Shown here piece by piece: positions 17,073-26,223 of a DNA stretch of 64,000 nucleotides (position 1 is its first letter; each line of letters starts with the position of its first letter). The stretch is from Bacillus sp. NTK074B. GTDB taxonomy: Bacteria; Bacillota; Bacilli; Bacillales; Bacillaceae_B. Both the position numbers and the translations under genes were made by a program. The stretch is taken from the NCBI RefSeq assembly GCF_017303375.1, contig NZ_JAFKOH010000007.1, forward strand, positions 124,001 to 188,000. Reading direction: 5' to 3'. The notes beneath the pieces were generated by a model. The model searched no databases, was not told where the DNA came from, and saw nothing but the letters and a program-made list of their open reading frames with translations.

Positions 17073-18455
17073 ATGAATGTCTGGTTTGTTTTATTGAACA
17101 TTTTGGTGTTTCTTGTTCTCATTGGTGTACTATTTCATATGCAAAGAAAAAATGTTTCGTTTTCAAAACGGGTGTTTGCCGCGCTCGGATTGGGAATTGT
17201 TTTTGGTCTCGGTTTACAGTGGGTGTATGAGGCAGGAGATGAAAATGTCTCCCAATCGATTGAATGGTTCAATATTGTCGGAACGGGTTATATTAAACTG
17301 CTTCAAATGATTGTCATGCCCCTCGTGTTTGTGTCGATATTATCTGCTTTTACAAAATTGAAACGATCTTCTAATCTAGGGAAAATTTCTGTATTGATCA
17401 TCGGATTGCTTGTCGGTACGACTGCTGTGGCGGCTGCAGTGGGAATCGCGACAACCGCGGCATTCGATCTGGAAGCCATCCAAATCGATCAAGGAAATGC
17501 AGAAGCAGCAAGAGGTGTTCAACTGGAGGAGCGGGCAGCGGCTTTAGAAGGTCAAAGCTACCCTCAGAAAATCCTGGAGCTCCTGCCTCAGAATCCTTTC
17601 CTTGATTTGACCGGAGAAAGAGCAACGTCGACCATAGCGGTTGTGATCTTTGCAGCCTTCATCGGTGTCGCCTATTTAGGGGTTCAGCGTAAGGAACCAG
17701 ATGCGGATTTCTTCAAAAAAATCGTGGAGTCCATCTATGCAGTCGTAATGAGAATCGTGACCCTGGTATTGAGGCTGACGCCATTCGGTGTGCTTGCCAT
17801 TATGGCGAAAACAGTCGCACTGAGTGATTTCGATGCCATCATGAAACTGGGTGAATTTGTAGGTGCGTCCTATATTGCCCTACTCATCATGTTCTTGATT
17901 CATTTAATACTATTGACGCTTACAGGACTGAATCCAGTCACCTACGTGAAAAAAGTACTTCCCGTATTGGCTTTTGCCTTTACGTCCAGATCAAGTGCCG
18001 GGACACTCCCACTAAACATTCAAACACAGAAGAATAAACTGGGTGTATCAGAAGGGATCGCCAACTTTTCGGGATCTTTCGGATTATCCATCGGGCAAAA
18101 CGGATGTGCCGGTGTGTACCCGGCTATGCTTGCCGTCATGATCGCACCGACGGTCGGCATCGATCCATTTACCCCTTCATTTATTTTCACGCTCATTGTC
18201 GTCGTTGCCATCAGTTCCTTCGGGGTTGCCGGAGTTGGCGGTGGTGCCACATTTGCCGCTATCCTCGTCCTTTCTGCCATGGATCTGCCGGTGGCGTTAG
18301 CGGGTCTTTTGATTTCAATCGAACCTTTAATCGACATGGGCCGGACGGCGGTTAATGTGAGTGGTGCAATGACATCAGGTATCATCACGAGTAAGGTAAC
18401 GGGAGAACTGGATACGGAGACCTATAATAAAGAAATAATTGAAGCAGAAGCTTAA
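17073..18455 (+). CDS. tcyP: L-cystine:cation symporter TcyP
   Basis: A 460-residue carrier of the dicarboxylate/amino acid:cation symporter (DAACS) family with about ten membrane segments. The family's transport core is visible: the hairpin FTSRSSAGTLPLNI, then SIGQNGCAGVYPAML and GVAGVGGGATFAAI. This set matches TcyP of B. subtilis, the main high-affinity cystine importer. ATG 17073 follows AGAGGGAGG. It is a single gene followed by a terminator; its position between the thiamine operon and the acyl-CoA cluster carries no functional hint. Confidence 0.9.
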   Translation: MNVWFVLLNILVFLVLIGVLFHMQRKNVSFSKRVFAALGLGIVFGLGLQWVYEAGDENVSQSIEWFNIVGTGYIKLLQMIVMPLVFVSILSAFTKLKRSSNLGKISVLIIGLLVGTTAVAAAVGIATTAAFDLEAIQIDQGNAEAARGVQLEERAAALEGQSYPQKILELLPQNPFLDLTGERATSTIAVVIFAAFIGVAYLGVQRKEPDADFFKKIVESIYAVVMRIVTLVLRLTPFGVLAIMAKTVALSDFDAIMKLGEFVGASYIALLIMFLIHLILLTLTGLNPVTYVKKVLPVLAFAFTSRSSAGTLPLNIQTQKNKLGVSEGIANFSGSFGLSIGQNGCAGVYPAMLAVMIAPTVGIDPFTPSFIFTLIVVVAISSFGVAGVGGGATFAAILVLSAMDLPVALAGLLISIEPLIDMGRTAVNVSGAMTSGIITSKVTGELDTETYNKEIIEAEA

Positions 18456-18462
18456 ATGCCGG

Positions 18463-18494
18463 GCTGGCTCATGATTTAATGAGCCGGCTTGTTT
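18463..18494 (+). terminator. tcyP terminator
   Basis: GCTGGCTCAT pairs with ATGAGCCGGC (10 bp, one G-T) and is followed by TTGTTT. Confidence 0.8.
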
Positions 18495-18532
18495 ATTGGA
18501 AAAGGGGAATTTTCTTTTTCGAGTATTTATGA

Positions 18533-18588
18533 TTGAAAATTCAGACTATATTCATTACTATAGAAGTAACATACCGACCGGTTAGTAT
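18533..18588 (+). promoter_or_regulatory. Promoter and TetR-type operator of the acyl-CoA cluster
   Basis: TTGAAA (18533-18538), a 17-nt spacer and TACTAT (18556-18561) form a good SigA promoter. The dyad ATACCGACCGGTTAGTAT (18571-18588) begins about at +1, a position where a bound repressor would block transcription. The same dyad with one base change recurs at 23716, next to the only tetR gene of the cluster. Confidence 0.75.
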
Positions 18589-18630
18589 CTTAGGTGTGTG
18601 AATGACTGTATGACATAGGGAGGCAGGAAA

Positions 18631-19404
18631 ATGCATGTAAAGGACTTGTTTGATTTATCTGGTAAGGTGGCATTGGTGACTGGTGGAGGCAGGGGTCTTG
18701 GAAAGCAGATCGCGACCGGTTTTGCTGAAGCAGGGGCAAATGTTGTCGTCTGTTCGAGAAATGTAGAAGCATGTGATGAAGTCAAAAAGGATTTAAAGGG
18801 TTTGGGCGTTCAAGCTCTTTCCTTTCCATGTGATGTCACGAATCCGGAAGACGTCGCGAAGGTTGTGGATGAAACCCAAAAAGCGTTTGGCCGCATAGAC
18901 ATCCTGGTGAATAACAGCGGAGCTTCGTGGGGGGCACCTGCAGAAGAAATGCCACTTGAGGCGTGGCATAAAGTCATCAACGTAAATGTGAATGGGACCT
19001 TCATTATGTCACAGGCCGCAGGAAAGCTGATGCTTGCGCAACAGGCAGGTAAAATCATCAACATCGCGTCTGTAGCAGGTCTTCAAGGAACGGATCCAAG
19101 GTATATGGATGCCATCGGCTACAGTACAAGTAAAGCAGCAGTCATCAATTTCACCAAGGATCTTGCCGTGAAATGGGGCTCCCGAGGAATCCATGTTAAC
19201 GCGATCGCACCAGGCTTCTTTCCGACAAAAATGTCGAAGGGAATCCTCTCCCACGCAGGAGAAGCCATTTTAGAAGGCACGCCGTTAAATCGATTCGGCA
19301 GCGAAGATGATCTAAAGGGAGCGGCTCTTTTCCTTGCTTCCCGTGCATCTGATTTTGTAACGGGTTCGGTTCTTGTAGTGGATGGCGGCTCATCAGCCAT
19401 GTAG
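18631..19404 (+). CDS. Short-chain dehydrogenase/reductase
   Basis: A 257-residue classical SDR with the cofactor motif TGGGRGLG (about 17-24), the NNSG variant of NNAG, catalytic Ser in NIASVAG and the YSTSK active-site pair. An Arg-Asn after the second strand (CSRN) favours NADP(H). SDRs of this type oxidise or reduce hydroxy/oxo groups. It is the first gene after the TetR-type operator, followed by an ACAD11-like gene. In the lva levulinate pathway an SDR interconverts the 4-oxo and 4-hydroxy acyl-CoA, and this gene or one of the two other SDRs could do the same; that is inference. Confidence 0.85.
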   Translation: MHVKDLFDLSGKVALVTGGGRGLGKQIATGFAEAGANVVVCSRNVEACDEVKKDLKGLGVQALSFPCDVTNPEDVAKVVDETQKAFGRIDILVNNSGASWGAPAEEMPLEAWHKVINVNVNGTFIMSQAAGKLMLAQQAGKIINIASVAGLQGTDPRYMDAIGYSTSKAAVINFTKDLAVKWGSRGIHVNAIAPGFFPTKMSKGILSHAGEAILEGTPLNRFGSEDDLKGAALFLASRASDFVTGSVLVVDGGSSAM

Positions 19405-19440
19405 CAAGTGGAAATAAATCAATAAGGAAGGAAGGATGTC

Positions 19441-20670
19441 ATGGAGTTCTCCTACTCTCCGAAAGTTCAAGAATATCAAAATAAACTATCCCGTTTTATG
19501 GAAGATTACGTTTATCCGAATGAATCATTATATGAGGAACAGCTTAATAGGCAAGAAACACGTTGGAGCGCCGTCCCGCCCATCATGGAAGAATTAAAAT
19601 CCGAAGCAAGGAAACAAGGGTTGTGGAACTTATTCCTACCAGATAGTGAGTATGGGGCTGGATTAAGTAATGTGGAATATGCACCGCTTTGCGAAATCAT
19701 GGGCAGGTCATTGATCGGTCCGGAAGTATTCAACTGCAGCGCTCCGGATACAGGCAATATGGAAGTGCTGGAGCGTTATGGCACCCCTGCCCAAAAGGAG
19801 CGATACCTGACCCCCCTCCTGAGTGGTGAGATCCGCTCCTGTTTCTCGATGACGGAGCCGGAAGTCGCCTCTTCCGATGCTACAAATATCAAGGCTAGTA
19901 TCGTTCGGGACGGGGGTGAATACGTCATCAATGCAAGGAAATGGTGGTCTTCCGGCGCCGGTGATCCACGGTGCAGCTTCTCCATCTTGATGGGGAAAAC
20001 AGACCCTGATGCAAGACGACATGAACAGCAATCGATGATCATTGTACCACTGGACGCGGAGGGAGTGAAAGTCGAACGGATGCTGCCTGTCTTTGGATAC
20101 GATCATGCTCCGCATGGCCACGGGGAAATCACCTTTACCGATGTCCGGGTGCCCGTAGAAAATATGATCTGGTCGGAAGGGAAAGGTTTTGCCATTGCCC
20201 AGGGCCGATTAGGTCCAGGCAGGATCCATCATTGCATGCGCTTAATCGGTGCAGCGGAACGAGCGCTTGAAGAATTATGTAAGCGCGTTCAAGACAGGGA
20301 AGCTTTCGGTAAGAAGCTTTCAACACAGGGGGTCGTCATGGAATGGATCGCAGATTCACGAATTGAAATCGAGCAGGCACGCCTTCTGACCTTGAAAGCC
20401 GCTTACATGATGGATACCGTCGGGAATAAATTGGCCAAACAGGAAATCGCGATGATCAAGGTAGTGGCGCCTTCCATGGCATTACGTGTCATAGACAGGG
20501 CCATTCAGGCATTTGGGGCGGCCGGGGTATCAGGTGATCATTCGATGGCGGCACAATGGGCGAACGCCCGAACATTACGACTTGCCGACGGACCTGATGA
20601 AGTACATCGTGCCCAATTGGCCAAATTAGAGCTTAAGAAATATCAAAAAGCCTCTCCGGTAGAGAGCTAG
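19441..20670 (+). CDS. ACAD10/11-type acyl-CoA dehydrogenase
   Basis: A 409-residue flavoprotein of the acyl-CoA dehydrogenase superfamily. Rather than ordinary fatty acyl dehydrogenases it resembles the C-terminal half of human ACAD11: [66 protein letters not shown] and [17 protein letters not shown] occur in order. ACAD10/11 and bacterial LvaC act with a kinase: a 4-hydroxyacyl-CoA is phosphorylated and the phosphate then eliminated to give an enoyl-CoA. The matching kinase-fold protein is encoded at 24191. GGAAGGAAGG precedes the ATG. A conventional dehydrogenase role for branched acids is the alternative. Confidence 0.88.
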   Translation: MEFSYSPKVQEYQNKLSRFMEDYVYPNESLYEEQLNRQETRWSAVPPIMEELKSEARKQGLWNLFLPDSEYGAGLSNVEYAPLCEIMGRSLIGPEVFNCSAPDTGNMEVLERYGTPAQKERYLTPLLSGEIRSCFSMTEPEVASSDATNIKASIVRDGGEYVINARKWWSSGAGDPRCSFSILMGKTDPDARRHEQQSMIIVPLDAEGVKVERMLPVFGYDHAPHGHGEITFTDVRVPVENMIWSEGKGFAIAQGRLGPGRIHHCMRLIGAAERALEELCKRVQDREAFGKKLSTQGVVMEWIADSRIEIEQARLLTLKAAYMMDTVGNKLAKQEIAMIKVVAPSMALRVIDRAIQAFGAAGVSGDHSMAAQWANARTLRLADGPDEVHRAQLAKLELKKYQKASPVES

Positions 20671-20682
20671 GAAGAGTGAGTG

Positions 20683-21435
20683 ATGATGAGATTATCGGGA
20701 AAGGTTTCGATCATAACCGGGGCGGGAGGTGGAATAGGACGTGCAACCGCTCTGAGATTTTCCGAAGAAGGGGCGTCCGTAGTAGTAGCAGATCTGAATG
20801 AATCGAGAGGGGAGGAAACGGTAAGACTCATCAGGGAAAAGAATGGTCATGCCATTTATGTAAGGACCAATGTGAAGGACAGTGCAAGCATTCAAGAGCT
20901 CGTACATAAAACGGTCGAGCATTTCGGAAGTCTGGAAATCCTTGTGAATAATGCCGGAATCGGGCAGTCGGAAGTCAGGAGTATCGATTTAGAAGAAACA
21001 GAATGGAATGATGTCCTTGATACCAACTTAAAGAGCATATTCCTTGGCATGAAATATAGCGTACCGGAACTGATGAAAAAAGGCGGGGTCATCGTGAACG
21101 TTTCGAGCCTACTGGGTTTGAAGGGAAGAAAATACGTAGCAGCCTATAATGCGTCAAAAGGCGGAGTGGTGTTGTTGACGCAAAATGCCGCATTGGAGTA
21201 CGGAAAAGATCGTATACGGGTAAATGCTGTAGCTCCTGGTGTCATCGATACAAACATCATTGAGGGGTGGAAACAGGATGAAAGGAAATGGTCGGTGATT
21301 TCTCAATCTAATGCCCTTAAGAGAATTGGAAACCCGGATGAAGTGGCATCTGCGATTTTGTTCCTGGCATCGGATGAAGCCTCCTTTATTACCGGAGCCA
21401 CATTATCGGTAGATGGTGGTGGATTGATCTATTAG
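20683..21435 (+). CDS. Short-chain dehydrogenase/reductase
   Basis: A 250-residue SDR with TGAGGGIG, NNAG, the Ser of NVSSLLG and YNASK, and a C-terminal FITGATLSVDGGG, typical of the FabG-like branch. Asp in the VADLN segment after the second strand favours NAD(H). The start is ATG 20683 or 20686, both served by GGAAGAG (20670-20676). It follows the ACAD11-like gene by about 12 nt and precedes the CoA ligase, so all are probably on one transcript. Its substrate is unknown. Confidence 0.85.
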   Translation: MMRLSGKVSIITGAGGGIGRATALRFSEEGASVVVADLNESRGEETVRLIREKNGHAIYVRTNVKDSASIQELVHKTVEHFGSLEILVNNAGIGQSEVRSIDLEETEWNDVLDTNLKSIFLGMKYSVPELMKKGGVIVNVSSLLGLKGRKYVAAYNASKGGVVLLTQNAALEYGKDRIRVNAVAPGVIDTNIIEGWKQDERKWSVISQSNALKRIGNPDEVASAILFLASDEASFITGATLSVDGGGLIY

Positions 21436-21481
21436 GAACATGCTGTGTCATCTGAATAATCAAAACGGAAGGAATGATTTT

Positions 21482-23077
21482 GTGACAACTAAATCCTGGC
21501 ACGTTCATTATCCTGAATCGTTCGACACTGATATTCCAGCAATTGATTTCTCAATACCTGATATGCTTCAGCAAACGGCTTCCAGGTACCCCAAGCATCC
21601 TTGTTTAAGCTTCTATCAAAAGCGCATGACGTATGATGAAATTCAAGGTGCTGTTACATTGTTTGCGTCTTCACTCATGCATCTAGGGACGGAAAAAGGA
21701 GACCGGATCGCCATTATGCTCCCTAACTGCCCCCAATATGTCATTTCGTATTATGGAATCCTTACGGCAGGCGGGATTGTCACACAAGTGAATCCGATGT
21801 CTGTTGAGAGGGAACTCATTCATTTATTAAATGACTCAGGAGCGGAAACAATCGTTGTATTAGACCGCTTTTATCCCATTATTAAATCCATTCAAAAAGA
21901 AACAAAGGTGAATACAATCATCGTTGTCAGCTTCCAAGGGGAGAATCCTGTGTCTGACTATACGTTTGATGAGTTTTTAAAGGTTGGAGACGGAGGGGCT
22001 TCTCCCATTTCCATAAAGCCGGAAGATGTGGCCGTCCTTCAATACACAGGTGGAACAACCGGCGTGTCAAAGGGTGTGATGCTTACACATAGCAATATCC
22101 TTTCAAACGTTATGCAAAGTCAGCTCTTTTTTAAAGACAGCATTCAAACAGGGAAAGAAAGAAGTTTGAGTGTGATACCCTTCTTTCATGTATTCGGAAT
22201 GAATTCATGCATGAATCTTTCCATCTATTCTGCAAATGAAATGATCCTGCTGCCACGGTTTGAGCTCTCAGAAGTATTATTAACCATTAAAAGGGAGAAA
22301 CCCACTTTGTTTCCTGGAGTGCCGACCATGTATGTAGCGATTACGAATCACCCATCTGCTGAAGAGTATGGAATCCGTTCGATCAAGCTTTGTAACAGCG
22401 GTAGTGCCCCTATGCCTGTTGAGCTATTAAATCAGTTCGAGAAGAAAACAGGGGCAAAGATATTGGAAGGGTATGGTTTATCCGAAGCCTCCCCGACGAC
22501 CCATTGTAATCCCGCCTTCGCAGAAAGAAAGCCTGGAACCGTCGGAATCGGCCTCCCGTCTACCGATTATAAGGTAGTCGATTTGGCCACTGGTACAAAG
22601 GAAGTTCCAGTGGGAGAAATCGGCGAACTGATCATCAAAGGTCCCCAAGTCATGAAAGGCTATTGGAATTTACCTGAAGAAACCTCCAATGCTTTGCGTG
22701 AAGGTTGGCTTTATACAGGAGACATTGCCCGTATGGATGATGAAGGGTATGTATCGATCGTGGATCGAAAGAAAGATATGATCATTGCTTCAGGATATAA
22801 CGTGTATCCCCGGGAAGTGGAAGAAGTCATCTATGAACATCCGTGCGTACAGGAAGCGGTCGTGATCGGGGTCCCTGACTCATATCGGGGAGAAACCGTG
22901 AAAGCCGTAATTGTGTTAAAGGCAGGGGAAAAGGTGTCAGAACAAGAGTTGATCAGGTTCTGTCAGGAGAATATGTCTTCATTCAAAGTCCCAAGGATCA
23001 TCGAATTCCGGGATGAACTTCCAAAGACGAGTGTAGGTAAGATATTGAGAAGGGCCCTCCGGGAAAATATGATATAA
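21482..23077 (+). CDS. Acyl-CoA synthetase (AMP-forming)
   Basis: A 531-residue member of the ANL superfamily that activates a carboxylic acid with ATP and CoA. The P-loop is YTGGTTGVSKGVMLTH, followed by GYGLSEASP, YTGDIARMDDEGY, the hinge DRKKDMI and the catalytic Lys in PKTSVGKILRR. It resembles medium/long-chain fatty acid ligases. GTG 21482 is preferred because GGAAGGAATG lies just upstream; ATG 21440 has none. In the cluster it would load the substrate acid onto CoA, as LvaE does in the levulinate pathway. Confidence 0.9.
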   Translation: MTTKSWHVHYPESFDTDIPAIDFSIPDMLQQTASRYPKHPCLSFYQKRMTYDEIQGAVTLFASSLMHLGTEKGDRIAIMLPNCPQYVISYYGILTAGGIVTQVNPMSVERELIHLLNDSGAETIVVLDRFYPIIKSIQKETKVNTIIVVSFQGENPVSDYTFDEFLKVGDGGASPISIKPEDVAVLQYTGGTTGVSKGVMLTHSNILSNVMQSQLFFKDSIQTGKERSLSVIPFFHVFGMNSCMNLSIYSANEMILLPRFELSEVLLTIKREKPTLFPGVPTMYVAITNHPSAEEYGIRSIKLCNSGSAPMPVELLNQFEKKTGAKILEGYGLSEASPTTHCNPAFAERKPGTVGIGLPSTDYKVVDLATGTKEVPVGEIGELIIKGPQVMKGYWNLPEETSNALREGWLYTGDIARMDDEGYVSIVDRKKDMIIASGYNVYPREVEEVIYEHPCVQEAVVIGVPDSYRGETVKAVIVLKAGEKVSEQELIRFCQENMSSFKVPRIIEFRDELPKTSVGKILRRALRENMI

Positions 23078-23111
23078 TTCAGGTGATAATTGCAGATTGA
23101 GGAGACTTCAA

Positions 23112-23678
23112 ATGAGAGAAAAAATGACAGAACAAGCAGTGCGGTTATTTGATCAAAAAGGCTTTACCGTCACTTCCATACAGGATATCGTCGAATCCAT
23201 CGGGGTGACAAAAGGAACATTTTACTATTATTTTTCCAGTAAAGAAGAGCTCTTAAAGGAAATTCATATGAGATATATAGACGGCTTATTGTCCAAGCAG
23301 GAAAGAATATTGGAAGATGACAGCAAATCTTTCCGTGAGAAACTATTTGACATCATTCATCTTTCCATCCTGGACATCAAAGAACAGGGAGCCAGTGCCA
23401 AAGTGTTTTTTAGGGAAATGAGACACTTAAGCCATGAAAGCCTGGACCAAATCGAACCAAAACGGGATATGTACCGCTACCATATTGAAAAGCTCTTGAA
23501 AGAAGGAAGAAAATCCGGGGATTTCCGGAACGACTTTGACGTTTCCGTAGTCGCCTTCGGTATACTCGGCATGATGAACTGGAGCTATCAATGGTATAAG
23601 CCGGGTGGGGCGAAAACGGATAAAGAAATAGCAGGTACGTTTGTCGATATGGTCTTAAAAGGGATTGAAACAGAGTAG
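23112..23678 (+). CDS. TetR-family transcriptional regulator
   Basis: A 188-residue regulator with an N-terminal helix-turn-helix (residues about 5-48: AVRLFDQKGFTVTSIQDIV, GVTKGTFYYYFSSKEELLKEI) and a helical ligand domain of the type found in regulators that bind acyl-CoAs. ATG 23112 has TTGAGGAGAC 5 nt upstream. It lies inside the acyl-CoA cluster between two copies of an 18-bp dyad (18571 and 23716), the likely operators. By analogy with FadR/PsrA-type proteins, an acyl-CoA intermediate would release it; this is inferred. Confidence 0.88.
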   Translation: MREKMTEQAVRLFDQKGFTVTSIQDIVESIGVTKGTFYYYFSSKEELLKEIHMRYIDGLLSKQERILEDDSKSFREKLFDIIHLSILDIKEQGASAKVFFREMRHLSHESLDQIEPKRDMYRYHIEKLLKEGRKSGDFRNDFDVSVVAFGILGMMNWSYQWYKPGGAKTDKEIAGTFVDMVLKGIETE

Positions 23679-23708
23679 AGGGGAAATCAGTTTCAGCATT
23701 TCCTCTCC
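23679..23708 (+). terminator. Possible hairpin after tetR
   Basis: GAGGGGAAAT can pair with ATTTCCTCTC (one G-T) around a 10-nt loop, but no T run follows; it may only reduce read-through. Confidence 0.35.
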
Positions 23709-23715
23709 CTCTAAC

Positions 23716-23733
23716 ATACCGACTGGTTAGTAT
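23716..23733 (+). promoter_or_regulatory. Second TetR-type operator
   Basis: ATACCGACTGGTTAGTAT differs from the dyad at 18571 by one base. It lies between tetR and the thioesterase gene; its 3' half (TAGTAT) could also be a -10 element, so the downstream genes probably have their own controlled promoter. Confidence 0.7.
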
Positions 23734-23756
23734 TTTACTTGAAAGAAGGCGGATAT

Positions 23757-24173
23757 ATGGAGACCATTACCGTAACGAGTAGGTTCTGCGAAACAGATGC
23801 CCTGGGGCATATAAACAATACCACCTATTTTGTCTATTTAGAGGAAGCTCGAATTAAATTCTTTCAAACAATCGGATTCGACATGGACGTGAAGGATTGG
23901 CGGTTTATTTTAGCTTCCACCAAATGTGACTTCGTATCACAGGGTTATTTCAATCAAGAACTGGAGATCACCACCTATATTTCCAGGATCGGATCAAAAA
24001 GCTTTCAGTTAGAGCATGATATCCTGTGCGCGAATACTCACCAATTGATTGCAAGAGGAAACGCGGTCATTGTTTACTTTGATTTTCAGGAACAACGAAG
24101 TAAAGCGATCACTGAACTGTTAAAAACCCAGTTAAACACTCATTTTCGTTCTGAGAAAACTGAATATTCTTGA
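23757..24173 (+). CDS. Hotdog-fold acyl-CoA thioesterase (4HBT family)
   Basis: A 138-residue hotdog protein with the family motif ETDALGHINNTTYFVYLEEAR, in which the Asp early in the motif is catalytic in 4-hydroxybenzoyl-CoA thioesterases. It would hydrolyse an acyl-CoA, perhaps to relieve CoA trapping. ATG 23757 follows GAAGGCGG; TTG 23739 is less likely. It starts the second half of the cluster just after the second operator and overlaps the frame of the kinase gene. Confidence 0.85.
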   Translation: METITVTSRFCETDALGHINNTTYFVYLEEARIKFFQTIGFDMDVKDWRFILASTKCDFVSQGYFNQELEITTYISRIGSKSFQLEHDILCANTHQLIARGNAVIVYFDFQEQRSKAITELLKTQLNTHFRSEKTEYS

Positions 24174-24190
24174 AAAAAGGAGGGGGTAAA

Positions 24191-25273
24191 ATGAGGGAAC
24201 GGGTGGAATATGAAACGGTTTCAGTCAGAAAAGGGGAAGAATTAAATGAAAGTAAATTAAAGAGCTTCCTGGTAGAGCACTTTCCTGATCTGCAACAAGA
24301 AGAGTTGAGCATTAAACAGTTTGCTGCCGGTCATTCAAATTTAACGTATCTGCTCTCAATGGGAAAATGGCAAGGGGTTTTGAGGCGTCCACCTTTAGGA
24401 CCCGTCGCACCGAAGGCACATGATATGAAAAGGGAGTTCAGGATCCTTTCAGAGATCCATCCTTTATTCGACGTTACACCAAAACCATATGTATTCTCTG
24501 AAGATGAAGGGATAGTCGGAAGCCCATTCTTCATCATGGAACGAAAAAAGGGGGAAGTCTTTGATACATCCTTTCCCCCGCATCTAGATGTGGCACCTGA
24601 GGTATGCAGGAGGATCTCAAAAGAAATGGTTACAAAATTGGTCGAGCTTCATTCCATTGATCATACCAAAACATCACTTCACGAAATTAGTAGACCCGAA
24701 CACTTTATGGAGAGACAGGTTCACGGGTGGATCAATCGTTATGAACGTGCCAAGACAAGTGAGATTCGTGAAGTGGGTCATCTGACACAGTGGTTAATCG
24801 AAAATGTTCCGGAAAATGCTGAGTCGACGATCATTCATTATGATTATAAATTAAACAATAGTATGTTTTCTGAGGACCTGTCATCCATGGTGGGATTATT
24901 TGATTGGGAGATGGCAACCGTCGGAGACCCCCTTGCAGATTTGGGTGTCGCCATGGGGTATTGGATACAGCAAGATGATCCCGACTTGTTAAAAAACGGC
25001 CTGGGGAAGCCTCCTGTGACAATCATGGACGGTTTTTATAGCAGAAGACAATTTATTGAAGAATATGCCATCAAAAGCGGCCGGGACGTGAACCATATTC
25101 ATTTCTATTTGTCTTTTGCCTACTTTAAGCTCGCGGTTATCGTACAGCAAATTTATTACCGTTTTAAGATGGGGCAGACAAGTGACGCCCGCTTTTCTGG
25201 ATTCGATCGGTTTGCACAATCACTAATTACCCTGGGGAATCAGGCAGCATTTGATTTCAGGGAACAAATATAA
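24191..25273 (+). CDS. Aminoglycoside phosphotransferase-fold kinase, ACAD11/LvaA-like
   Basis: A 360-residue protein of the APH kinase family. It matches the N-terminal domain of human ACAD11 in several places: FAAGHSNLTYLL, LRRPPLGP...KAHDMKREFRI, ERQVHGWINRY, and the kinase core IIHYDYKLNN followed by LFDWEMATVGDPLADLG (catalytic and metal Asp residues). The Gly usually after the catalytic-loop His (HGD) is Tyr here. Bacterial LvaA phosphorylates the 4-hydroxyl of 4-hydroxyacyl-CoAs. ATG 24191 has AAAAAAGGAGGGGG upstream. In animals kinase and dehydrogenase are fused; here they are separate genes about 3.5 kb apart in one cluster. Confidence 0.87.
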   Translation: MRERVEYETVSVRKGEELNESKLKSFLVEHFPDLQQEELSIKQFAAGHSNLTYLLSMGKWQGVLRRPPLGPVAPKAHDMKREFRILSEIHPLFDVTPKPYVFSEDEGIVGSPFFIMERKKGEVFDTSFPPHLDVAPEVCRRISKEMVTKLVELHSIDHTKTSLHEISRPEHFMERQVHGWINRYERAKTSEIREVGHLTQWLIENVPENAESTIIHYDYKLNNSMFSEDLSSMVGLFDWEMATVGDPLADLGVAMGYWIQQDDPDLLKNGLGKPPVTIMDGFYSRRQFIEEYAIKSGRDVNHIHFYLSFAYFKLAVIVQQIYYRFKMGQTSDARFSGFDRFAQSLITLGNQAAFDFREQI

Positions 25274-25286
25274 GGGGATGAATACG

Positions 25287-26060
25287 ATGCAATCACTATT
25301 AGTCGAAAAGAATGACCGGGTGTTGAATGTAACCTTAAATCGACCAGACAGCTTAAACTCATTTGATGAGAACATGCTTACTGGATTGATTGAAGCGTTA
25401 GAAGAAGCTGGAGGGAATCAGGAGATCAGGGCGATCGTGATACGCGGTGCAGGAAGGTCTTTCTCTGCCGGTGGCGACGTGAAAACGATGGGAAGTGCGA
25501 CATCAGCTCAAGTCTATGAACATATCGGAATACTGAATTCATGTATAAAAGCCATCAAAACAATAGAAAAGCCGGTCATTGCCGCCGTCCATGGTTTCGC
25601 CGCGGGAGCTGGATTTAATTTAGCATTGGCCAGTGATTTAATCATTGCTTCTGAGAATAGTCAATTTGCACTGAGCTTTTCTAAAGTAGGGCTCATTTCA
25701 GATGGAGGGGGTTCTTATTTTCTCCCACGGTTGATCGGTCCTCATCTTGCAAAGGAGTTCTTTTTTACAGGAGAACCTGTGTCTGCCCGGAGGATGTATG
25801 AATTAGGTGTGATTAATAGGCTGGTACCGGCTGATAGTCTAGAGGAAAAAACAAATGAGTTGGCTTCTGCGTTAGCTACGGGTCCAAGCAAAGCCTACGG
25901 AATGATGAAAAAAATGATTGATCGTTCATTCACCACTACCCTGGATGAAATCCTGGAACAGGAAAGAATCACTCAAACTCTGATGATTACAACGGAAGAT
26001 CATGCAGAAGGAGTTTCAGCGTTTAAAGAAAAAAGAACCCCGTCTTTTTCAGGAAATTAG
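25287..26060 (+). CDS. Enoyl-CoA hydratase/isomerase
   Basis: A 257-residue crotonase-fold protein. The oxyanion-hole segments are GRSFSAGGDVKTM and AAVHGFAAGAGFNLALASD; the second catalytic Glu expected in true hydratases (the GLISDGGGSYFLPRL segment) is replaced by Asp/Gly, so isomerase or another crotonase reaction is also possible. ATG 25287 is chosen because AAGGGG lies upstream at 25272-25277. It follows the kinase gene by 13 nt. It could act on the enoyl-CoA formed by the kinase/dehydrogenase pair. Confidence 0.88.
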   Translation: MQSLLVEKNDRVLNVTLNRPDSLNSFDENMLTGLIEALEEAGGNQEIRAIVIRGAGRSFSAGGDVKTMGSATSAQVYEHIGILNSCIKAIKTIEKPVIAAVHGFAAGAGFNLALASDLIIASENSQFALSFSKVGLISDGGGSYFLPRLIGPHLAKEFFFTGEPVSARRMYELGVINRLVPADSLEEKTNELASALATGPSKAYGMMKKMIDRSFTTTLDEILEQERITQTLMITTEDHAEGVSAFKEKRTPSFSGN

Positions 26061-26071
26061 GAGGAGTATTG

Positions 26072-26198
26072 ATGAAAGCGGTCCAATTTTCATGTAAAGG
26101 TCACAGAGGGGAATGTATTTCCATTGGATAAAGCGAATAAGGTTCATTCCCTCATGCAGGGAAGATAACCAGTGGGAAAAGTGATTCTGCAGAAATAA
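26072..26198 (+). pseudogene. Remnant of a zinc-type alcohol dehydrogenase/quinone oxidoreductase gene
   Basis: After a good ribosome site (GAGGAG), ATG 26072 begins MKAVQF, the usual start of quinone oxidoreductase-like dehydrogenases. A second frame from about 26091 then reads KVTEGNVFPLDKANKVHSLMQ, a typical C-terminal stretch of the same family, followed after one frame change by KITSGK and after another by VILQK and a stop at 26196. Nearly all of a roughly 320-codon gene is missing. The simplest reading is a large internal deletion followed by two small frameshifts. Confidence 0.72.
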
Positions 26199-26223
26199 TT
26201 TCATAAAAAAAGGGGGAAGTAAG

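Noticed and set aside
26060-26223. Small real gene of 19 codons starting at 26072
   Set aside because: The sequence is better explained as the two joined ends of a dehydrogenase gene; the short frame ends early by frameshift.
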